The position numbers were made by a program, and so were the translations under genes. From Gemella morbillorum (GTDB lineage Bacteria > Bacillota > Bacilli > Staphylococcales > Gemellaceae): 64,000 bases of DNA. Below are positions 9,768 to 19,409 of the stretch, piece after piece. Every line of letters begins with the position of its first letter. The stretch's first letter is position 1. The stretch covers positions 1,488,001 through 1,552,000 of the forward strand of contig NZ_LS483440.1 of NCBI RefSeq assembly GCF_900476045.1. The letters run 5' to 3'. Below the pieces are notes generated by a model. The model saw nothing but the letters and a program-made list of their open reading frames with translations. It had not been told where the DNA came from and made no database searches.

Positions 9768-9783
9768 ATGATAACGTTTACTT
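9768..9783 (+). promoter_or_regulatory. Probable cre site (CcpA) before aldA
   Basis: ATGATAACGTTTACTT matches the WTGNNARCGNWWWCAW consensus at 15 of 16 positions. It begins about 14 bases after the -10, where CcpA binding would block initiation or elongation. Catabolite repression of this aldehyde dehydrogenase is a reasonable inference. Confidence 0.7.
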
Positions 9784-9812
9784 TTAAAATCATATCTTAA
9801 AGGAGAACTACT

Positions 9813-11264
9813 ATGACTGAAGTTAAAATTTTAAAAATGTTCATAAACGGGGAGTTTGAAGAACATCTTAATCACGAACATCTTAAAGTATTAAATCCAG
9901 CTACGGAGGAAGTAATCGCTAAGATTCCATCTGGAAATTTCAAAGATGTTGACCGTGCTATCAATGCCGCTGATGCTGCACAAAAATCATGGGAGAAACT
10001 TCCAGCCGTAGAGCGCGGAGAATATTTACGTAAAATTGCTAAAAAAATTCGTGAGCGCGAGCCGGAAATTACGCAAACTATCGTTAACGAAGGTGGAAAA
10101 ACTTTTGAACTAGCAAAAGTAGAAGTGCTTTTCACAGCTGATTATATGGATTACATGGCAGAATGGGCTCGTAGATACGAGGGAGAAATTATTCAAAGCG
10201 ACAGAAAAGATGAGCATATTCTTTTATTCAAACGTCCTTATGGTGTTACTACAGGGATTCTACCATGGAACTTCCCATTCTTCTTAATCGCAAGAAAAGC
10301 TGCACCTGCATTACTTACTGGTAATACAATAGTTCTTAAACCTAGTCAACTTACACCAATTAACGCTCATATCTTCGCTGAAATTTGTCAAGAAGTTGGT
10401 TTACCAAAAGGTGTACTAAACATCATTCACGGTCGTGGATCAGTAGTAGGTAACAGATTGGCATCTCACCCTAAAGTTGGCTTAGTAAGTTTAACAGGTA
10501 GTCTTGCTGCAGGACAAGAAGTTATGAAAGCAGCTGCTGATAACATCACTAATGTTTCATTAGAACTTGGAGGAAAAGCTCCAGCTATAGTTTTTGAAGA
10601 TGCAGATTTAGAACTTGCAGCAAAAGCAATTGTTGCTTCTCGTGTTATCAACTCAGGTCAAGTATGTAACTGTGCAGAAAGAGTATACGTTCATGAAAGT
10701 ATAAAAGAAAAATTCGAAGAAGCTTTATTCAACGAACTTGATAAAGTTAAATTTGGAGATCCGAATAAAGAACGTGGTTTGGATTACGGTCCACTTATTG
10801 AAAAACGTGCATTAAAACAAGTGATCGAAAAAGTTGGTTACGCTGTTAAACAAGGTGCTACACTTGCTTATGGTGGAGAAGTAGACAAAGAACAAGTAGG
10901 ATACTTCTATGGACCTACTGTTTTAACTGATGTAACAAATGACATGACTATTATGAAAGAAGAAATATTCGGACCAGTAATTCCTGTTGCGACATTTAAA
11001 ACTTTAGATGAAGTAATAGATTACGCTAATGATTCTGAATATGGTCTAACTTCTTCAGTTTATACTAAAAATCTTAACACTGCATTTAAAGCTATTAATG
11101 GCTTAAAATTTGGTGAAACTTATGTTAACCGTGAAAACTTTGAAGCAATGCAAGGATTCCATGCAGGACGTCGAAAATCAGGAATTGGTGGTGCTGATGG
11201 TAAACATGGTTTAGAAGAATACTTAACTACTCAAGTAGTTTATCTTCAATTAGATAATGAATAA
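9813..11264 (+). CDS. aldA: Aldehyde dehydrogenase, lactaldehyde/glycolaldehyde type
   Basis: Oxidises short hydroxy-aldehydes (L-lactaldehyde, glycolaldehyde) to acids with NAD; related enzymes finish fucose and rhamnose breakdown. The 483 residues have GILPWNFPFFLIARKAAPALL (split motif near 150), the catalytic Glu in LELGGKAPA (about 253) and the catalytic Cys in NSGQVCNCAERVYV (about 287). FTADYMDYMAEWARRYEGE, NREN and the C-terminal GLEEYLTTQVVYLQL closely match what I recall of Escherichia coli AldA, more than generic ALDHs. It stands alone with its own promoter, cre site and terminator; no sugar-degradation genes are adjacent. Confidence 0.88.
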   Translation: MTEVKILKMFINGEFEEHLNHEHLKVLNPATEEVIAKIPSGNFKDVDRAINAADAAQKSWEKLPAVERGEYLRKIAKKIREREPEITQTIVNEGGKTFELAKVEVLFTADYMDYMAEWARRYEGEIIQSDRKDEHILLFKRPYGVTTGILPWNFPFFLIARKAAPALLTGNTIVLKPSQLTPINAHIFAEICQEVGLPKGVLNIIHGRGSVVGNRLASHPKVGLVSLTGSLAAGQEVMKAAADNITNVSLELGGKAPAIVFEDADLELAAKAIVASRVINSGQVCNCAERVYVHESIKEKFEEALFNELDKVKFGDPNKERGLDYGPLIEKRALKQVIEKVGYAVKQGATLAYGGEVDKEQVGYFYGPTVLTDVTNDMTIMKEEIFGPVIPVATFKTLDEVIDYANDSEYGLTSSVYTKNLNTAFKAINGLKFGETYVNRENFEAMQGFHAGRRKSGIGGADGKHGLEEYLTTQVVYLQLDNE

Positions 11265-11275
11265 TATATAATTAT

Positions 11276-11309
11276 AAAGGAGATCCTAAAAGATCTCCTT
11301 TATTTTTTT
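11276..11309 (+). terminator. Terminator after aldA
   Basis: AAAGGAGATC (11276-11285), 6-nt loop, GATCTCCTTT (11292-11301), then ATTTTTTT: a perfect 10-bp stem with U tract. Confidence 0.92.
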
Positions 11310-11331
11310 ACAACTAATTTCACAAAAAAAG

Positions 11332-11360
11332 TTGACAAATTGTCAGAAAAATGATAATAT
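11332..11360 (+). promoter_or_regulatory. Promoter of the NSS transporter leader
   Basis: A consensus TTGACA (11332-11337), 17-base spacer and TAATAT (11355-11360) predict initiation near 11367, about 270 nt before the transporter start. A 13-bp dyad, TGACAAATTGTCA (11333-11345), overlaps the -35 and could bind a repressor. Confidence 0.88.
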
Positions 11361-11392
11361 TTTAACAATAATTAATTAAGGAGCTACTCAAA

Positions 11393-11443
11393 ATGAAAAT
11401 TTTAGACTTAACTAAAAAAGAATACTTTTTCGTGCCATTTTAG
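11393..11443 (+). CDS. Leader peptide with Tyr/Phe codons (16 residues)
   Basis: The ORF encodes MKILDLTKKEYFFVPF and a TAG stop. AAGGAG (11378-11383) ends 9 bases before the ATG, a strong and well-spaced ribosome binding site. Codons 11-13 are Tyr-Phe-Phe and codon 16 is Phe, resembling enterobacterial phe leaders. The stop codon lies 2 bases before the first arm of the downstream hairpin chain. Its role is probably to sense aminoacyl-tRNA(Phe/Tyr) by ribosome position. The ORF is seen; function is inferred. Confidence 0.8.
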   Translation: MKILDLTKKEYFFVPF

Positions 11444-11445
11444 AA

Positions 11446-11605
11446 GCACTTATGTCTATGTTAATTGTAGATGTAAGTGCACCGACACCGTCATCTACAA
11501 TGGCTAGTTAAGTTTTGTTTGCAGCCATTGGTATAAACTGAATGGCTTTTGAGTAATATTATATATTTTTATTAAGGCTATTTAGTTTTTACTGAATAGC
11601 TTTTT
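11446..11605 (+). promoter_or_regulatory. Ribosome-mediated attenuator, seven-segment chain with two terminators
   Basis: Successive segments are complementary. Helix 1:2 is GCACTTA 11446-11452 with TAAGTGC 11474-11480. Helix 2:3 is TTGTAGATG 11465-11473 with CATCTACAA 11492-11500. Helix 3:4 is CAATGGCT 11498-11505 with AGCCATTG 11523-11530. Helix 4:5 is AGCCATT 11523-11529 with AATGGCT 11541-11547, then TTTT. Helix 5:6 joins 11536-11549 to 11574-11587 over 14 pairs including wobbles. Helix 6:7 joins 11574-11586 to 11591-11603, then a T run. Odd pairings (1:2, 3:4, 5:6) preclude both terminators; even pairings form them. A ribosome on the Tyr/Phe codons leaves segment 1 free, while one at the stop codon covers it. 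Complementarity is read from sequence; the switching model is inference. Confidence 0.8.
11574..11605 (+). terminator. Distal intrinsic terminator in the NSS transporter leader
   Basis: A 13-bp stem (two wobble pairs), 4-nt loop and TTTTT lie 36 bases before the transporter start. The 5' arm is also able to pair with 11536-11549, so it is probably conditional. Confidence 0.82.
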
Positions 11606-11640
11606 GTATTAATAATGTATTATGTTAGGAGGAAAATTTT

Positions 11641-12984
11641 ATGTCAGAAAAATCTCAATGGGGGTCTAAAATAGGATTCATACTTGCTTCTGCAGGTTCA
11701 GCAATAGGTCTTGGGGCAGTTTGGAAATTCCCATACATGACTGCTGCCAATGGTGGAGGAAGTTTTTTATTAGTTTTCCTTATTTTCACACTTTTAATAG
11801 GTCTTCCACTTTTATTAGCAGAGTTCGTCCTTGGACGTGGTGCAGCAGTTTCAGCAGTTAAAACTTTTGGAAAACTAGGGAAAAATAAAAAATATAATAT
11901 CTTCGGAATTATTGGTGCATTCGCATTATTTGTACTATTATCTTTCTATAGCGTAATTGGTGGCTGGATACTAGTTTATCTTGGTATTTCAATAGCAGAC
12001 GCTTTGGGCATTTATTCTACTAGCGATTATGTTGCACTTTTTAGTACTATCATCTCTAATCCATGGATTGCTTTAGGAGCTCAGGCGATGTTTATTCTAT
12101 TAAATGTCTTAATTGTATCTCGTGGTGTCCAAAAAGGAATTGAACGCGCATCAAAAATTATGATGCCGATGTTATTCATTATCTTCCTAATTATTATAAC
12201 AAGATCATTAACATTACCAAATTCTATGGCCGGAGTAACTTACTTCCTAAAACCAGACTTTTCTAAAATTACTACCTCAGGATTATTATTCGCATTAGGG
12301 CAATCGTTCTTTGCACTATCTATCGGAGTTACAGCTATGCTAACTTATGCATCGTACTTAAATAAACAAGTTAACATGGTTCAATCTGGAGTTTCAGTAG
12401 TTATAATGAATATTGCTGTTTCTATTATGGCGGGGCTTGCTATTTTCCCAGCTATGAGCTCATTCGGCATGGAATCTGAAGGTGGCCCAAGTTTATTATT
12501 CATCGTTCTACCACAATTATTCAACAATATGGCTTTTGGTAAAATTTTCTATATTTTATTCTTAATATTATTCTTATTTGCAACTATTACTTCATCAGTT
12601 GTTATGTTAGAAATCAATGTAGGAAATCTTACAGATCAAAAAAATACTAATCGTACTAAATGGAGTGTTATTATTGGTATACTTACATTTGTTTTCGGTA
12701 TCCCATCTGCACTTTCATATGGAACACTTGCCAACACACTATTCTTTGGTAAAACATTCTTCGATTCTATGGACTTTTTAGTATCAAATATCCTAATGCC
12801 ACTTGGTTGCCTATTCTTATCAATTTTTACAGGTTATGTATTAGACAGAAAAGTAGCGATGCGTGAACTTCATGTTAAAGAAGATAACAGAGTAAGTTTA
12901 GGTTTCTTCAAAGTATGGTTATTCTTACTTCGTTACATCTTACCAATTATTATTGCAATCGTATGTCTAGCACAATTTTTCTAA
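11641..12984 (+). CDS. Sodium-dependent amino-acid transporter, NSS/SNF family
   Basis: A membrane symporter importing an amino acid with Na+. The 447 residues give about 11-12 hydrophobic helices. The N-terminus WGSKIGFILASAGSAIGLGAVWKFPY (split motif, about 7-32) is the NSS TM1 with its unwound GLG sodium and substrate site. GGGSFLLVFL (TM2) and ALGQSFFALSIGV (TM6) are also typical. Length and 11-12 helix layout resemble bacterial MhsT, TnaT and Tyt1, which carry hydrophobic or aromatic residues. It sits behind an attenuator whose leader peptide has Tyr and Phe codons, supporting an aromatic substrate. SD AGGAGGA precedes the ATG. Confidence 0.92.
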   Translation: MSEKSQWGSKIGFILASAGSAIGLGAVWKFPYMTAANGGGSFLLVFLIFTLLIGLPLLLAEFVLGRGAAVSAVKTFGKLGKNKKYNIFGIIGAFALFVLLSFYSVIGGWILVYLGISIADALGIYSTSDYVALFSTIISNPWIALGAQAMFILLNVLIVSRGVQKGIERASKIMMPMLFIIFLIIITRSLTLPNSMAGVTYFLKPDFSKITTSGLLFALGQSFFALSIGVTAMLTYASYLNKQVNMVQSGVSVVIMNIAVSIMAGLAIFPAMSSFGMESEGGPSLLFIVLPQLFNNMAFGKIFYILFLILFLFATITSSVVMLEINVGNLTDQKNTNRTKWSVIIGILTFVFGIPSALSYGTLANTLFFGKTFFDSMDFLVSNILMPLGCLFLSIFTGYVLDRKVAMRELHVKEDNRVSLGFFKVWLFLLRYILPIIIAIVCLAQFF

Positions 12985-12992
12985 ACTAAAAC

Positions 12993-13035
12993 AATAAACC
13001 TAGAATAAAGTCTAATTCTTTATTCTAGGTTTATT
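12993..13035 (+). terminator. Terminator after the NSS transporter
   Basis: An 18-bp perfect stem (arms 12993-13010 and 13018-13035) with a 7-nt loop, between convergent genes. The A/T-rich ends allow function on the plus strand. Confidence 0.85.
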
Positions 13036-13040
13036 ATTTA

Positions 13041-13078
13041 AAAAATAAAGATAGAAATTTTAATTAACTTCTATCTTC
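13041..13078 (-). terminator. Terminator after guaB
   Basis: Minus-strand stem AAGATAGAA / TTCTATCTT (13048-13056 with 13069-13077), followed by TATTTTTT. Confidence 0.8.
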
Positions 13079-13093
13079 ATTATAGTTTATTTA

Positions 13094-15164
<2,071 letters not shown>

Positions 15165-15184
15165 AATATCTCCTTGATATAATT

Positions 15185-15228
15185 TAAGTAATTTTACTTA
15201 TGATACCAAACTTTTTATAAAAATTCAA
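15185..15228 (-). promoter_or_regulatory. xpt-guaB promoter with 16-bp dyad
   Basis: On the minus strand TTGAAT (15223-15228), 17 bases, TATCAT (15200-15205). Directly at the expected start site lies TAAGTAATTTTACTTA (15185-15200), a perfect dyad with a 2-base centre. The short leader excludes a purine riboswitch; the dyad is a candidate operator. Confidence 0.7.
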
Positions 15229-15263
15229 GAGTTAGATAAAATGTCATTTATCTAACTCTTTTA
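15226..15263 (-). terminator. Terminator after hslO
   Basis: A 13-bp A/T-rich stem (AAGAGTTAGATAA and its complement) with a 6-8 nt loop follows the hslO stop. Its distal edge overlaps the xpt -35, so the operons are tightly packed. Confidence 0.8.
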
Positions 15264-15272
15264 TTCATAATT

Positions 15273-16148
15273 TTACTTTAAGTTTTCTAATAACTCTGTT
15301 ATTTCTTCTTTTGTAAAATGATATTTTTCCTTACAAAATGCACAGACTAATTCAGTAGACTCTTCTTGAGAAAGACTCTCTAACTCTTCACGACCTAACG
15401 TAACCAAAGCGTCTGCATAACGTTCTTTTGAACATGTGCATTTAAAGACAACATCATTTTTACGTAAAATACGATAATTCTCTTCCCCTTCAAACAAAAT
15501 ATCCGCAATTTCTTCTGGAGTCTTTCCTTCATGAATAAGTGTAGATATAGGTTTTATATTAGAGATTACTTTTTCTAACTTCGTTATTGTTGCATCAGTT
15601 GCTTGTGGTAATACTTGAAGAATAAAACCTCCCGCAGCTATAACTGAATTATCAGTATCAACAAGAACTCCCAATGATACTGCTGATGGAACTTGCTCAC
15701 TTGCTGCAAAATAATATGTAAAGTCTTCAGCGATTTCTCCTGAAACTATCGGAGAAGTTGTTGTATATTTTTCATTTAAGCCTAAGTCACGTACTACGGT
15801 AATATTTCCACCGCCTACTACACCTTTTACATCTAGTTTCCCTTGGGAATTACTTGGAATATGAACTTGCATATTTTTAGCATATGCCGTTGTTTCTCCA
15901 AGCTCATCTGATGAAGCGTATATTGTTCCTATTGGCCCATCTCCGCGAACTGCTACATCTATTCTATCACCACTTTTCAGCATTGCTCCCATCATAGTTG
16001 TCACAGTTGCAACACGCCCCGTAGCTGCAATAGCTGTAGGATAAGCATCATGACGTTTTCTAATTTCTTCTACTAAATCTGTTGTCTTTGTTACAAAAAA
16101 TCTAATCTCATCATTAAAGGCCAACCCTCTAATTAAATAATCTTTCAT
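15273..16148 (-). CDS. hslO: Hsp33 redox-regulated chaperone
   Basis: A cytosolic holdase activated by oxidation and unfolding. The 291-residue protein begins MKDYLIRGLAFNDEIRFF, typical of the family. It ends with the zinc-redox switch, here CTCSKERYADAL (about 240) and CAFCKEKYHF (about 271), i.e. CxC and CxxC. A TTG three bases upstream (16151) is an alternative start; ATG with AAAGGA about 11 bases away is preferred. It lies alone between coaX and xpt, with its own terminator. Confidence 0.95.
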   Translation of the reverse strand: MKDYLIRGLAFNDEIRFFVTKTTDLVEEIRKRHDAYPTAIAATGRVATVTTMMGAMLKSGDRIDVAVRGDGPIGTIYASSDELGETTAYAKNMQVHIPSNSQGKLDVKGVVGGGNITVVRDLGLNEKYTTTSPIVSGEIAEDFTYYFAASEQVPSAVSLGVLVDTDNSVIAAGGFILQVLPQATDATITKLEKVISNIKPISTLIHEGKTPEEIADILFEGEENYRILRKNDVVFKCTCSKERYADALVTLGREELESLSQEESTELVCAFCKEKYHFTKEEITELLENLK

Positions 16149-16359
16149 CAAAATAAAAATCCTTTCTAAATAATTTTCTAATTATTAGTCACTTACGATT
16201 TTTTATTATACAGGGAATAAATTAAATTGTCTATCAAGAAGAAATGTTTGTGAAAAAATCCCATTTCTTATTTAACTAAATCTCTTCAATATGTAATAGA
16301 TGCCTTATTTAATATTAATCTAATAGCTTTGCATTTAAAATTTTCTACGTTTAATAATT

Positions 16360-16393
16360 TCAAAAAGGTATGACCTAATGACATACCTTTCTA
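16360..16393 (-). terminator. Terminator after coaX
   Basis: AAAGGTATG (16364-16372) and CATACCTTT (16382-16390) form a 9-bp perfect stem with T residues on the minus-strand 3' side. Confidence 0.82.
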
Positions 16394-16405
16394 AGTTATT
16401 TTAAC

Positions 16406-17179
16406 CTACTTTCCTTTATTCATCTTGTAAAGTTCTATTATTCCTTTTAGTGTTAACTCTTCATCTACAATATCAACTGATGAGCTATATTTCGCAATAA
16501 ACTTCGACAAACCACCTGTTAAAACTACTTTATAATCTCCCCCTAAATCTTTTTTTAAGTGAGTTATAATATTTTCAAATTGCCCTAAAAAACCATAGAA
16601 GAAGCCTGCTTGCATTTGACTTGTCGTATCCATTCCTAACGATGTAGATACAGCCTCTAGTTCTATACGAGGCAGCTTCGCCGCACGAGAATAGAGAGCT
16701 TCTGCACTTATGTTCATCCCAGGACATATTATTCCGCCACGATAATTCATCTCTTCATCGACACAATCGAAAGTTGTCGCTGTTCCTAAATCAACAATAA
16801 TAGCTGGTAAATAACCACTAACCTTTGCTCCAACTATATCAACAACCCTATCTGCTCCTAGCTTACTGCTGTAAGGTGCTGGAACTTTTATTCCTGTTTT
16901 AATACCAGCAGAAACTATAATCGGTTCTTTTTTGAAATATTTTTTACTTAACAACTCTAAAGCAAACATCATTTTTGGAACAACACTTGAGATAACTACT
17001 CCATCAAAGTCCTCAAACTTAATATTTTTATCTACGAAAAAGTTTCTAATAATAACATATAGTTCATCCTCTGTCTTTGTATTATCCGTTGCGATACGCC
17101 ATGAACAAAGTTGTTTATAATCACTTCCAAAAACTCCAAGGACAATATTTGTATTCCCTACATCTAATGCAAAAATCAT
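16406..17179 (-). CDS. coaX: Type III pantothenate kinase
   Basis: Phosphorylates pantothenate, the first step to coenzyme A; type III enzymes are insensitive to CoA feedback. The 257 residues show the ASKHA-fold motifs FALDVGNTNIVLGVF (about 3-17), GADRVVDIVGA (about 104) and VDLGTATTFDCVD (about 124). In B. subtilis coaX and hslO are neighbours as here, supporting both calls. No pantothenate synthesis genes are nearby. Confidence 0.95.
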   Translation of the reverse strand: MIFALDVGNTNIVLGVFGSDYKQLCSWRIATDNTKTEDELYVIIRNFFVDKNIKFEDFDGVVISSVVPKMMFALELLSKKYFKKEPIIVSAGIKTGIKVPAPYSSKLGADRVVDIVGAKVSGYLPAIIVDLGTATTFDCVDEEMNYRGGIICPGMNISAEALYSRAAKLPRIELEAVSTSLGMDTTSQMQAGFFYGFLGQFENIITHLKKDLGGDYKVVLTGGLSKFIAKYSSSVDIVDEELTLKGIIELYKMNKGK

Positions 17180-17330
17180 CGTTTATCTCCTAAAATTTAA
17201 AAGTCACTTTATTATATCATATTTCCCAAGAAATATTTAGTGTTAATAAAATATTTTTCTCTCACTTTTATTTGTATGAAATTTGGAGTAATTTCTATAT
17301 TATAAGCTTCTAAATATCAATAGTTCTAAA

Positions 17331-17358
17331 AAAATAAAGCTGAAAATATTCAGCCTTA
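17331..17358 (-). terminator. Terminator after the AraC-type regulator gene
   Basis: Minus-strand stem AAGGCTGAA / TTCAGCTTT (17336-17344 with 17349-17357), 4-nt loop, then TATTTTTTT. Confidence 0.85.
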
Positions 17359-17369
17359 TTTCTTATATT

Positions 17370-18554
17370 CTATTTTCTAGCTTTAGAAAGTGATTCTCTA
17401 TATTTAAGAGGTGTCACTTTAACTAATGTTTTAAAAATTCTGATAAAGTAACTTGTATCGAAGTAACCGATATAATCTGCAACTTCAGAGATAGAGAAAT
17501 CAGTATTAGCAAGTAAATAACATGCATTAGAAATACGTTTATCATGAATATAATCTACAATACTAATCCCCATATCTTTGTTAAAAATCGAAGAAAGATA
17601 ACTTTTATTTACTCCTAAGTAGTCACTAACATTATCCAAACTGATTTTTTCTGAAATACGGTCATTAATATAAGCTATACAGTTACGTACAACAGCTTGT
17701 TTATCTTTATATTTATTTCTATCTACTAAAAGACAATAACTTCTAATTACATCTTCTGATAAATCATAGTTATCTAGTTTGTTTTTAATTTTAACCCAAA
17801 GTTCTTCTACGCCTAGATAATCTTCACTATGTTGTTCAAGAGCATATCGTAGCAAATCATTCATATTATAAGATTTTCTACGTTGAACATTAACTCCTTG
17901 TTCTACGTTATCTTCTTCTACACCATGGTTTCTTTGGCGAAGGTCAAACAACATATTTACACGAGAAATATTCCCATCAACAACCGCTTCAAGAATTTCG
18001 CGTTTAAATTTAACTTCACTCTCTAAAATGCTATTTAGATAATTATTTTTTCTTGATGATGTTCTACGAACATTTTTCACACTTGAATCTTCTACTAAAA
18101 CAATAGCGTCTAAAAAGTCTACATTTTCATCTTCCACCAATAATTCTACCAAATAGTTAAATTTCTTTCTTGGTGTAATTGGTAATGAAAAATATACATC
18201 ACAGATTAATTCGCTAATGCTCGCTCCGTATTTAGTAAGTGATTCTTGAAATAACTTAGTTGGGATAAGATATTCTAGAAATGGTGTGATCAAGTAAAAT
18301 TCTTCATCATTATCACTCGGAATAAATAAACATGAAATACCAAGACCACTTTGACATTTAACTAGCTTCCCCTTATGTAGTCCATCTTTAATTTTTGGTA
18401 AATTTCTTTTTAAAAATCTGCTGAAAATACTACTTAATTGTTCTTCTCCTAGGTTTAGACGAATATCTTCATCACTATATTTGTATGTTAAAACACTACC
18501 ATTTAAGTCTAATATATCTTTAATACGCTCAATTTTTTTTAGCGAACTTTTCAT
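17370..18554 (-). CDS. AraC-family transcriptional regulator
   Basis: The last 100 of 394 residues form an AraC/XylS DNA-binding domain. One helix-turn-helix lies around SLDNVSDYLGVNKSYLSSIF and a second around SISEVADYIGYFDTSYFIRIFK, followed by the typical VTPLKYRES end. The long N-terminal region (about 1-280) matches no ligand domain I know; it has a basic stretch (VKNVRRTSSRKNN, about 178) and no membrane segments. It lies 33 bases after the ABC-2 permease in one orientation, so it probably regulates or is co-expressed with that transporter. The inducer is unknown. Confidence 0.82.
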   Translation of the reverse strand: MKSSLKKIERIKDILDLNGSVLTYKYSDEDIRLNLGEEQLSSIFSRFLKRNLPKIKDGLHKGKLVKCQSGLGISCLFIPSDNDEEFYLITPFLEYLIPTKLFQESLTKYGASISELICDVYFSLPITPRKKFNYLVELLVEDENVDFLDAIVLVEDSSVKNVRRTSSRKNNYLNSILESEVKFKREILEAVVDGNISRVNMLFDLRQRNHGVEEDNVEQGVNVQRRKSYNMNDLLRYALEQHSEDYLGVEELWVKIKNKLDNYDLSEDVIRSYCLLVDRNKYKDKQAVVRNCIAYINDRISEKISLDNVSDYLGVNKSYLSSIFNKDMGISIVDYIHDKRISNACYLLANTDFSISEVADYIGYFDTSYFIRIFKTLVKVTPLKYRESLSKARK

Positions 18555-18587
18555 CTCGCCTACCTCCTCTTACAAATGGCTAAATTT

Positions 18588-19409
18588 TTAGTCTATAGTA
18601 ATATCTCTTCTTGCATTAATAATATATGAAATTACGAAAAACACTGTGCTGTACGCTACTAGCATAATAATTAATGCATTAGCATTGTCAAATTTAAAGA
18701 TTTCTTTAACTACACCACGACTTGCTTCATTGTCATAATAAGAACTAAATAGTGGAACATCAAACATATGATATTTCGCCCAAGTCCATTTTGTTACCGC
18801 CCAAGCAGTAATAGCTTGAATAATACTCATTCCTAATAAACTCACCATAACTAATACAAGTGAAAGAATTTGTGTTTTAAATACTACACAAAGTAAAACC
18901 ACCATAGAGATAAAGAATATCATCGTAGTAAGTTCTGCTAGGCTTGTGATTATAAGTTGTTTTGCTACTGTTCTTCCAAAATATCCTTCTTCTAGCGTTC
19001 TATCTAATAAGTTCAGACCTATTTTTTTGTTGAAAAATATATAGTATTTTGAAAGAAAATCGAAAATTGTTCCTAAAACAAAGAAAATAATATAGTTAAC
19101 AAACCCTAAAGCTATTTTCGCTGTTAATATAGCCGAACGTGATTTTGGTCGTGTATATAAAAATTTAACAGTTCCTTTAGAATACTCTTGAGATAGGTTA
19201 TTAGCAAGCATTATAAGTGTAAATACACCACCTATTGATGCCGCTACTTTAGTTATACTAATCATTATTTGTGCTGAGTTAAAATTATCCCCAGCACTTG
19301 ATTTTTGAAAATATCCATACGCTCCTATTATCACAAACATAATAAGCATATATATCCAAGTTGTTTTCTTTTTATAATCTTTTATAAATTCATTAAATAA
19401 TAGTTTCAT
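18588..19409 (-). CDS. ABC-2 type transporter permease
   Basis: A 273-residue integral membrane protein with about six hydrophobic helices, starting with MKLLFNEFIKDYKKKTTWIYMLIMF and then segments near 50-75, 95-120, 150-180, 180-205 and 240-265. The stretch SQEYSKGTVKFLYTRPKSR after TM2 is the cytoplasmic coupling segment typical of ABC-2 permeases. It overlaps the ATPase stop codon by one base (TAATG), so the pair is translationally coupled. The exported substrate cannot be told from sequence; antibiotic or peptide resistance is common for such pairs. Confidence 0.85.
   Translation of the reverse strand: MKLLFNEFIKDYKKKTTWIYMLIMFVIIGAYGYFQKSSAGDNFNSAQIMISITKVAASIGGVFTLIMLANNLSQEYSKGTVKFLYTRPKSRSAILTAKIALGFVNYIIFFVLGTIFDFLSKYYIFFNKKIGLNLLDRTLEEGYFGRTVAKQLIITSLAELTTMIFFISMVVLLCVVFKTQILSLVLVMVSLLGMSIIQAITAWAVTKWTWAKYHMFDVPLFSSYYDNEASRGVVKEIFKFDNANALIIMLVAYSTVFFVISYIINARRDITID

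Noticed and set aside
11393-11517. A single-base insertion near 11430 would extend the leader ORF to about 39 codons, ending SAPTPSSTMAS.
   Set aside because: The region after the TAG is fully explained by overlapping RNA helices, and the short frame already has a good ribosome binding site and Tyr/Phe codons. Programmed frameshifting is not supported, though it was considered.
15165-15272. Guanine riboswitch before xpt.
   Set aside because: The spacer holds the hslO terminator, a promoter and a 16-bp dyad; there is no space for the roughly 70-nt aptamer and its conserved bases are absent.
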